A stretch of DNA of 39,277 bases from Mucilaginibacter gossypii (GTDB lineage: Bacteria > Bacteroidota > Bacteroidia > Sphingobacteriales > Sphingobacteriaceae). Below, in pieces: positions 37,001-39,277 of this stretch. The notes under the pieces were generated by a model that saw only the letters and a program-made list of their open reading frames with translations, ran no database searches and was not told where the DNA came from. The stretch's first letter is position 1, and each line of letters opens with the position of its first letter. The stretch lies in contig NZ_FNCG01000030.1 in assembly GCF_900100945.1 (NCBI RefSeq), forward strand, positions 1 through 39,277, read 5' to 3'. Both the position numbers and the translations under genes were made by a program.

Positions 37001-37272
37001 CCGATTGGTTATACTCTTCAGATTATGTGAGGGTTAGAAATATCACATTAGGGTACGATCTTAAAAATATCTTTAAAACCAAAGTTTTAGGAGCAGCTCG
37101 CTTGTATGTTACGGCCGAAAACTTCTTCGGGCATGACAAATATTATGGAGGTTTCAACCCGGAGGCGCAAAACACAGCCATCAGTTCGGACAGTAACTAT
37201 CCCGAAGCAGGGGATTACGGAGGCTTGCCGCTGGCTAAATCATTGATTTTCGGCTTAAATGTTACTTTTTAA
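34057..37272 (+). CDS. susC: SusC/RagA-family TonB-linked outer-membrane transporter
   Basis: This 1071-aa protein has a signal peptide ending ALAQKL (about residue 30). A carboxypeptidase-regulatory-like domain follows (about 30-105: ITGTITDSKHQPVSAASVQI). The TonB plug (about 115-240) contains EVVVIGYGAQKRANVTGSQ, GVTVKQTTGVPGKAFSVNV, GNEPLYVIDGFPL and NDIEDIQVLKDAAAAAIYGS. The large beta-barrel ends in the C-terminal aromatic (FGLNVTF). It would import oligosaccharides from rhamnogalacturonan or related pectin across the outer membrane, powered by TonB. It pairs with the SusD gene 18 bp downstream. The specific substrate is inferred from the upstream enzymes. Confidence 0.95.
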   Translation: MKRIFIYSCKMLLLLLLFNVAGANSALAQKLSITGTITDSKHQPVSAASVQIKGTKSGTTSDIDGKYSIKASAGQVLIFKSIGFDAKEVTVGTNNTINVSLTETESQLNEVVVIGYGAQKRANVTGSQATFKADNLNERAITRVDQALVGQMAGVTVKQTTGVPGKAFSVNVRGSGSISAGNEPLYVIDGFPLSVSAIGSGGSFGSGNPLDNINPNDIEDIQVLKDAAAAAIYGSRASNGVVLITTKKGKSGKAKISYSAYYGYNAAAKYLPMLNGDQWIDRATEMINAAYVLKYGAKGATASDDNATRQAMNGGAFSSAYMLDPRWAMPGHPGLQYIDWQKAIEQKGAMQNQALSASGGNEFVNYFISGNYANQDGFVKGLGYKAYSARANVEARIAKNLKLGLNIAPTYSISQDPGVEGKDNIFHQAISYSPIQEDTVGLYPNAFKNGQYTWGNSPNSPIAKLENKVGQTKKYRTLGSIFAEYEIIKGLTLRSSLNLDNVDNATNSYTPYTIAGNLASRTFDAAKNPNLTANTSGSYSTFKRQTFVNENTLTYNTTIHANHSLSILLGQSYNTDRLDQSSLSSVGGYTSSVIQTLNAAAAVTGSTSSTKSVLVSYFSRAQYAYKNKYLLSASLREDGSSRFGGNTKYGIFPSASVGWRIIQEDFMKRLSAVSDLKLRFSYGVNGNNSIADYGSISQIGSYGYVLGSPQALAIGQAPSNLPNPDIKWEKSQTYDVGLDFGFFSNRLTGSFDYYNKLNTDLLLNVPILQSTGFSSQLRNAGSVRNIGQELELTSRNLVGKVQWSTSINISHYKNKIVSLYGNQKQIIIPNSFDVSDAILRVGQPINSIYVVRQIGFLTQADIDNHVATYGTGETVGDPKYQDLNGDGVITEADKQIVGHPSPNYTWGITNTVRWKGFDFTVLVQGQNGGSVYSLLGRAITRTGQGFTDNAPAFYDNRWRSPENQGAGRVSKAYSTFGFVANTDWLYSSDYVRVRNITLGYDLKNIFKTKVLGAARLYVTAENFFGHDKYYGGFNPEAQNTAISSDSNYPEAGDYGGLPLAKSLIFGLNVTF

Positions 37273-37290
37273 TTATTTCAACCAATTAAA

Positions 37291-38814
37291 ATGAAAAAGA
37301 TATTTTTTCTATCAACCATATCAGCTGTTATTTTAATGGCTTCCTGTAATAAGGATTTAAACCAGGTACCAATATCCAGCTCAACAACAGCAACTTTTTA
37401 TAAATCGCCAAGCGATTTTTTGCAAGCAACAAACGCTATTTATGCCGATCTGCACAATTACCCGGTACGGTTAGCCAACATGTCTGAAATCCGTTCGGAT
37501 AATATTTACGGTGTTTCAGTTACCGTACGTGACTGGGACCCGGTAAATGATTTTTCTCCCTCATTAGCAGCAAACGCTTACGTTACCGAAGCCTGGGGCA
37601 CCGACTTTAACGGTATTTTCAGGGCTAATACCCTGCTTGACCAGATTGCCAAAAATGGCAGCTACGTAGGTTCGGCTTCATTAGCAACCAGGTTACAGGC
37701 CGAAGCTAAGTTTCTGCGGGCATTTTATTACTTCGATCTGCTTAGGTATTTCGGCAAGCTTCCAATCATTGACCACCCGGTTACTGCGCCTGAAGCTAAT
37801 TCTATCGGCCGCAGTTCTGTAGCTGATGTTTACAAACTGATTATAGCCGATCTGCAATCGGCCATAGCTAACTTACCTACCACGTATACCGGGGTAGACG
37901 TAGGTCGCGCTACCAAATATGCAGCGGAAGCCTTGCTGGCACAGGTGTATATGGCTAAATCCGCGCCAAATTATGGTATTGAAGGGCCGGGAACCGGATC
38001 AAACGAATGGAATTTAGCTTTGCCTTTGTTGCAGGATATTATCAGTAGTGGTAAGTTCGCTTTTGAGTCTACTTACAGCAATATATTTTCATATGCTAAT
38101 CAAAGCCCTGCAGTTAATAAAGAGGCCATTTTTGATGTGATGTATACCAGCGGTATCAGCGGTACAAGTGATCTTTACGGCGCCTCATACCCATGGACGC
38201 TTGCACCAAGCGCTTATTTTTTATCTATCAAGGATACCAAATCAAACGGAAGCCTGGAGATTATCCCGGTATCAAATGATCTGGCAAACAGCTATGACGC
38301 TGCCGATACACGCAAGGCTTTTAGTATCTACACCGCAGGCTATACAAATGCTGGAAGTACAGAAAACCGCCCGTTCTTTAAAAAATGGCTTGATATAACA
38401 AAGATTCCAACTGCCAGTAGGTTTGACTGGGGCATCAACTTTATCGCTATCAGGTACACTGATGTTTTGATGCTTAAGGCCGAGTGTATATTGAACGGTG
38501 CAACCGGAGGCTCGCAGGCTGATGTGGATGCTATTGTTAACCAGGTGCGCACACGTGCCGGGTTGCCATCCGTGGCAGGTGTAACGCTTGCTCAACTGTT
38601 TGATGAACGCCGCAGAGAATTTGCAGATGAAGGCTCACGCTGGTTCGATCTGCAAAGAAGCGGCAACCTCTTAACCATTATGAATAGCTGGATCGCCAAA
38701 GAAGATGCCCAGAAAGCTATCAAGCCGGTTATTGCTAATTATGTTATCTACCCTGTACCGCAAACACAACTGGATGCGGCACCTGGGTTATACTCACAAA
38801 ATCCCGGATATTGA
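37291..38814 (+). CDS. susD: SusD/RagB-family surface glycan-binding lipoprotein
   Basis: This 507-aa protein has a lipoprotein signal with lipobox LMASC (Cys19), followed by NKDLNQVP, the usual SusD start. Helix-rich TPR-like parts include AEAKFLRAFYYFDLLRYFGK and AAEALLAQVYMAKSAPNYG. The end holds RTRAGLPSVAGVTLAQLFDE and RRREFADEGSRWFDLQRSG, both family hallmarks, and the final YPVPQTQLDAAPGLYSQNPG is typical. It acts on the cell surface as the lid of the SusC channel and binds the oligosaccharide. The stop is followed 160 bp later by an IS1595-type transposase. Family assignment is firm. Confidence 0.95.
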   Translation: MKKIFFLSTISAVILMASCNKDLNQVPISSSTTATFYKSPSDFLQATNAIYADLHNYPVRLANMSEIRSDNIYGVSVTVRDWDPVNDFSPSLAANAYVTEAWGTDFNGIFRANTLLDQIAKNGSYVGSASLATRLQAEAKFLRAFYYFDLLRYFGKLPIIDHPVTAPEANSIGRSSVADVYKLIIADLQSAIANLPTTYTGVDVGRATKYAAEALLAQVYMAKSAPNYGIEGPGTGSNEWNLALPLLQDIISSGKFAFESTYSNIFSYANQSPAVNKEAIFDVMYTSGISGTSDLYGASYPWTLAPSAYFLSIKDTKSNGSLEIIPVSNDLANSYDAADTRKAFSIYTAGYTNAGSTENRPFFKKWLDITKIPTASRFDWGINFIAIRYTDVLMLKAECILNGATGGSQADVDAIVNQVRTRAGLPSVAGVTLAQLFDERRREFADEGSRWFDLQRSGNLLTIMNSWIAKEDAQKAIKPVIANYVIYPVPQTQLDAAPGLYSQNPGY

Positions 38815-38974
38815 TCCGGGGGAATGATGAACAAACGATTTTGATCATCATAAAAATGGTTTATCCCCTGCTTGGGTATAGCCGTCAATTTATGTGGGGA
38901 TTGAATAGAAGATTTGGAAATTCCCTCTTGAGAGAGTAATAGCCCATGAAAAGGCAGGAATAATTTGTATATTT

Positions 38975-39277
38975 ATGATAATGAATATCATAGAGACGAT
39001 TAAGCGTTTTCCAGATCAGTCCAGTTGCATAGACTATCTTGAAGGATTAAGATGGCAAGGATTGCCAGAATGCCCGTATTGCAACAGCAAACGGAGCAGC
39101 AAGCGCCAGGAAAGCCAACGGCATATTTGCAATAGCTGTAACCGCAGCTATAGCGTTTTGGTCGGCACTGTTTTCGAGGGCACCAAACTTCCTTTGCCGC
39201 AATGGTTTTTGGCTATTTCATTAATGCTGAATGCGAAAAAGGGGTTATCTGCACGTCAGTTAAGCAGGGATCTGGGA
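38975..39277 (+). CDS. IS1595-family transposase, N-terminal part
   Basis: The frame opens at 38975 (MIMNIIETIKRFPDQSSCID; a second Met is at 38981) and runs 101 codons to the right edge without a stop. It holds a zinc ribbon CPYC-x15-CNSC, then RSYSVLVGTVFEGTKLPLPQ and WFLAISLMLNAKKGLSARQL. These are the start of the ISXO2-like/IS1595 DDE transposase, with the catalytic residues still to come. The left inverted repeat might begin near GGGTATAGCCGTCAATTTAT at 38874, but the right end is outside the window. It marks an insertion right after the SusD gene. Confidence 0.88.
   Translation, partial: MIMNIIETIKRFPDQSSCIDYLEGLRWQGLPECPYCNSKRSSKRQESQRHICNSCNRSYSVLVGTVFEGTKLPLPQWFLAISLMLNAKKGLSARQLSRDLG

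Noticed and set aside
1..39277. CRISPR arrays, rRNA, tRNA genes
   Set aside because: No regularly spaced repeats and no complete tRNA cloverleaf or rRNA-like sequence were seen by eye on either strand.

Overview
The window looks like a chromosome segment of a Bacteroidota bacterium, most likely Sphingobacteriaceae (Mucilaginibacter/Pedobacter type). This rests on a SusC/SusD pair, a DUF5686 outer-membrane protein, glycan-degrading enzymes with signal peptides, large PAS/TPR sensor kinases, a DksA-like protein without zinc-finger cysteines, and the general lack of Shine-Dalgarno sites. Family calls come from reading motifs by eye; no database search was run.

Left part (1-5.7 kb): the 3' end of an IS3-family transposase runs off the left edge. 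Then come a two-gene minus-strand unit (small secreted protein, leucine-rich-repeat protein), a decayed serine-recombinase C-terminus, a DUF5686 protein and an alpha/beta hydrolase.

Signalling block (5.9-15.1 kb): a TPR HisKA_2 kinase, a CHASE3-PAS-PAS hybrid-free kinase, a divergent multi-PAS protein that stops after its phosphoacceptor helix region and has no ATPase domain, and a receiver-only response regulator. Between the last two lie two gene fragments fused head-on: the C-terminus of an FtsX-type permease and the C-terminus of a kinase ATPase domain.

Middle (15.1-21 kb): a decayed MmgE/PrpD gene, a hidden 56-aa lipoprotein, a four-gene plus-strand unit (732-aa protein of unknown function, low-affinity iron permease family, 42-aa membrane peptide, DUF421), and an overlapping three-gene unit (DksA-like, 75-aa unknown, DUF72).

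Right part (21.3-38.8 kb): a pectin/rhamnogalacturonan utilisation locus. It has a truncated ECF sigma fragment, GH127, an FAD oxidoreductase with a C-terminal golvesin-like domain, two convergent paralogous GntR regulators, a CE12 rhamnogalacturonan acetylesterase, a PL22 oligogalacturonate lyase, a GH106 alpha-L-rhamnosidase, and SusC/SusD. The likely logic is that SusCD import oligosaccharides, CE12 removes acetyl groups, GH106 and GH127 trim rhamnose and arabinose, PL22 splits oligogalacturonides, and the GntR proteins sense a breakdown product. An IS1595-family transposase begins 160 bp after susD and runs off the right edge.

The most striking general feature is the number of decayed genes hidden in apparent intergenic DNA: seven separate remnants (recombinase, 2Fe-2S ferredoxin, FtsX, HATPase, MmgE/PrpD, ECF sigma, membrane TPR/SGNH-type protein). 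I found no rRNA, tRNA or CRISPR array. I cannot point to a clearly new system; the best leads are the ATPase-less PAS protein with its neighbours, the paired GntR sensors, and the 732-aa unknown operon.
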